From assembly GCF_006384255.1 (NCBI RefSeq), contig NZ_VCED01000005.1:1-64000 (forward strand): a stretch of 64,000 bases of DNA, read 5' to 3'. A program made the position numbers and the translations under genes. Source of the stretch: Haemophilus seminalis. Lineage in GTDB: Bacteria > Pseudomonadota > Gammaproteobacteria > Enterobacterales > Pasteurellaceae. A model generated the notes under the pieces. The model was not told where the DNA came from and ran no database searches. It worked only from the letters and a program-made list of their open reading frames with translations. Shown in pieces: positions 63,613-64,000 of the stretch (position 1 is the stretch's first letter; the number at the start of each line of letters is the position of its first letter).

Positions 63613-64000
63613 TTACTTCCTTGTATTCCCTTCGTATTCTTTTAGGTATCGACCATAGTGACGGAACAGCATTTCCGGTCCTTTATGCCCCATTTGATTG
63701 GCGAGCCAAAATAGGTTTTTACCTTGAGAGATATGCATTGTGGCAAAGGTGTAGCGAGTTTGATAGGGGTTTCTATAACGAATTCCAGCTTGAGTAATTG
63801 TTGGAATCCATGCTTTCTTCCGAATTGCATCAGCAGAAGCCCATGGTTTTTTTGTTTTCGGATCGCTAAACACAAAATCACTTTTTCGAGTGAAATTAAG
63901 TTGATCTTGTAGCGCATCTATTGCTACATCATCAAGCTCAATCAAACGAGTTCCAGATTTTGTCTTAGTGCCTTTGATTACACCTACAACTTTAGCTTTT
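63613..64000 (-). CDS. tyrosine-type site-specific integrase, C-terminal part (runs off the window)
   Basis: The open frame continues to the window edge without a start, so only the last 128 residues are seen. It has TKTKSGTRLIELDD, a QTRYTFATMHISQ box with the conserved Arg, QMGHKGPEMLFRHYGRY with the catalytic His and the nucleophilic Tyr, and a short tail EYEGNTRK. The His of the usual H-x-x-R motif is Tyr (YQTR), as in some phage integrases. It lies about 80 nt from the tmRNA attachment site and points to it, as expected of the element's own integrase. Confidence 0.88.
   Translation of the reverse strand, partial: KAKVVGVIKGTKTKSGTRLIELDDVAIDALQDQLNFTRKSDFVFSDPKTKKPWASADAIRKKAWIPTITQAGIRYRNPYQTRYTFATMHISQGKNLFWLANQMGHKGPEMLFRHYGRYLKEYEGNTRK

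Noticed and set aside
63594-63917. Plus-strand and second-frame open frames over the integrase
   Set aside because: Shadows of the integrase C-terminal coding sequence.

Overview
The window is a Gram-negative, AT-rich chromosomal segment of a Haemophilus species in the H. influenzae / H. haemolyticus group. The basis is the very frequent 9-base DNA uptake signal (AAGTGCGGT or its complement) in and between genes, often as inverted pairs acting as terminators, and the Pasteurellaceae-type housekeeping proteins (ErpA, YacL, PBP1B, SfsA, NorM, Mfd). Three gene sets point away from a classical H. influenzae reference strain: hemL and hemA (5-aminolevulinate synthesis), scrK and scrB (sucrose), and codB and codA (cytosine). 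A hemin-independent, sucrose-using relative (H. haemolyticus / 'H. intermedius'-like) fits, but the window alone cannot settle the species.

Layout. 1-1100: 3' end of a 23S rRNA gene, 5S rRNA and the rRNA operon terminator. 1190-3189: a MetR-like regulator with the azlCD exporter genes. 3190-3626: a gene-poor stretch with a palindrome and a possible decayed gene. 3627-20673: housekeeping genes (ygjV-like, prfC, fabI, rnb, codBA, argG, purC, mrcB, yacL, erpA, map, glnD). 20674-23505: a CRP-box promoter driving a trimeric autotransporter adhesin whose tetranucleotide repeat is out of frame (phase OFF). 23562-32176: hemL, wecA, two tRNA-Gly genes, orn, rsgA, the ptsHI-crr cluster and manA. 32234-36506: a surface-lipoprotein locus, made of a lipoprotein with a very long coiled coil and a TbpB-like barrel, a Slam-type outer-membrane translocon, and a divergent XRE regulator. 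36596-56391: modE, mfd, htrA, accD, folC, sanA, metX, gyrA, a large intergenic dyad, ycaO, two methyltransferase genes, gloB and hemA. 56499-62559 (minus strand): scrB, scrK, tyrS, a predicted Fur-controlled small RNA, sfsA and norM. 62602-64000: ribE, then a tmRNA 3'-end attachment site and the C-terminal part of an integrase, which is the edge of an integrated element running off the window.

Regulation readable from sequence: PurR boxes at codBA and purC, tandem ARG boxes at argG, a MetJ-like box at metX, a sigma-E-like promoter at htrA, a class II CRP site at the adhesin, and two Fur boxes at the small-RNA promoter. GyrA carries Leu at position 84 in place of the usual Ser, a recognised quinolone-resistance substitution. 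The items most worth follow-up are the Slam/lipoprotein/XRE locus, the phase-variable CRP-driven adhesin, the Fur-regulated small RNA (candidate HrrF), GyrA Leu84, and the tmRNA-integrated element.
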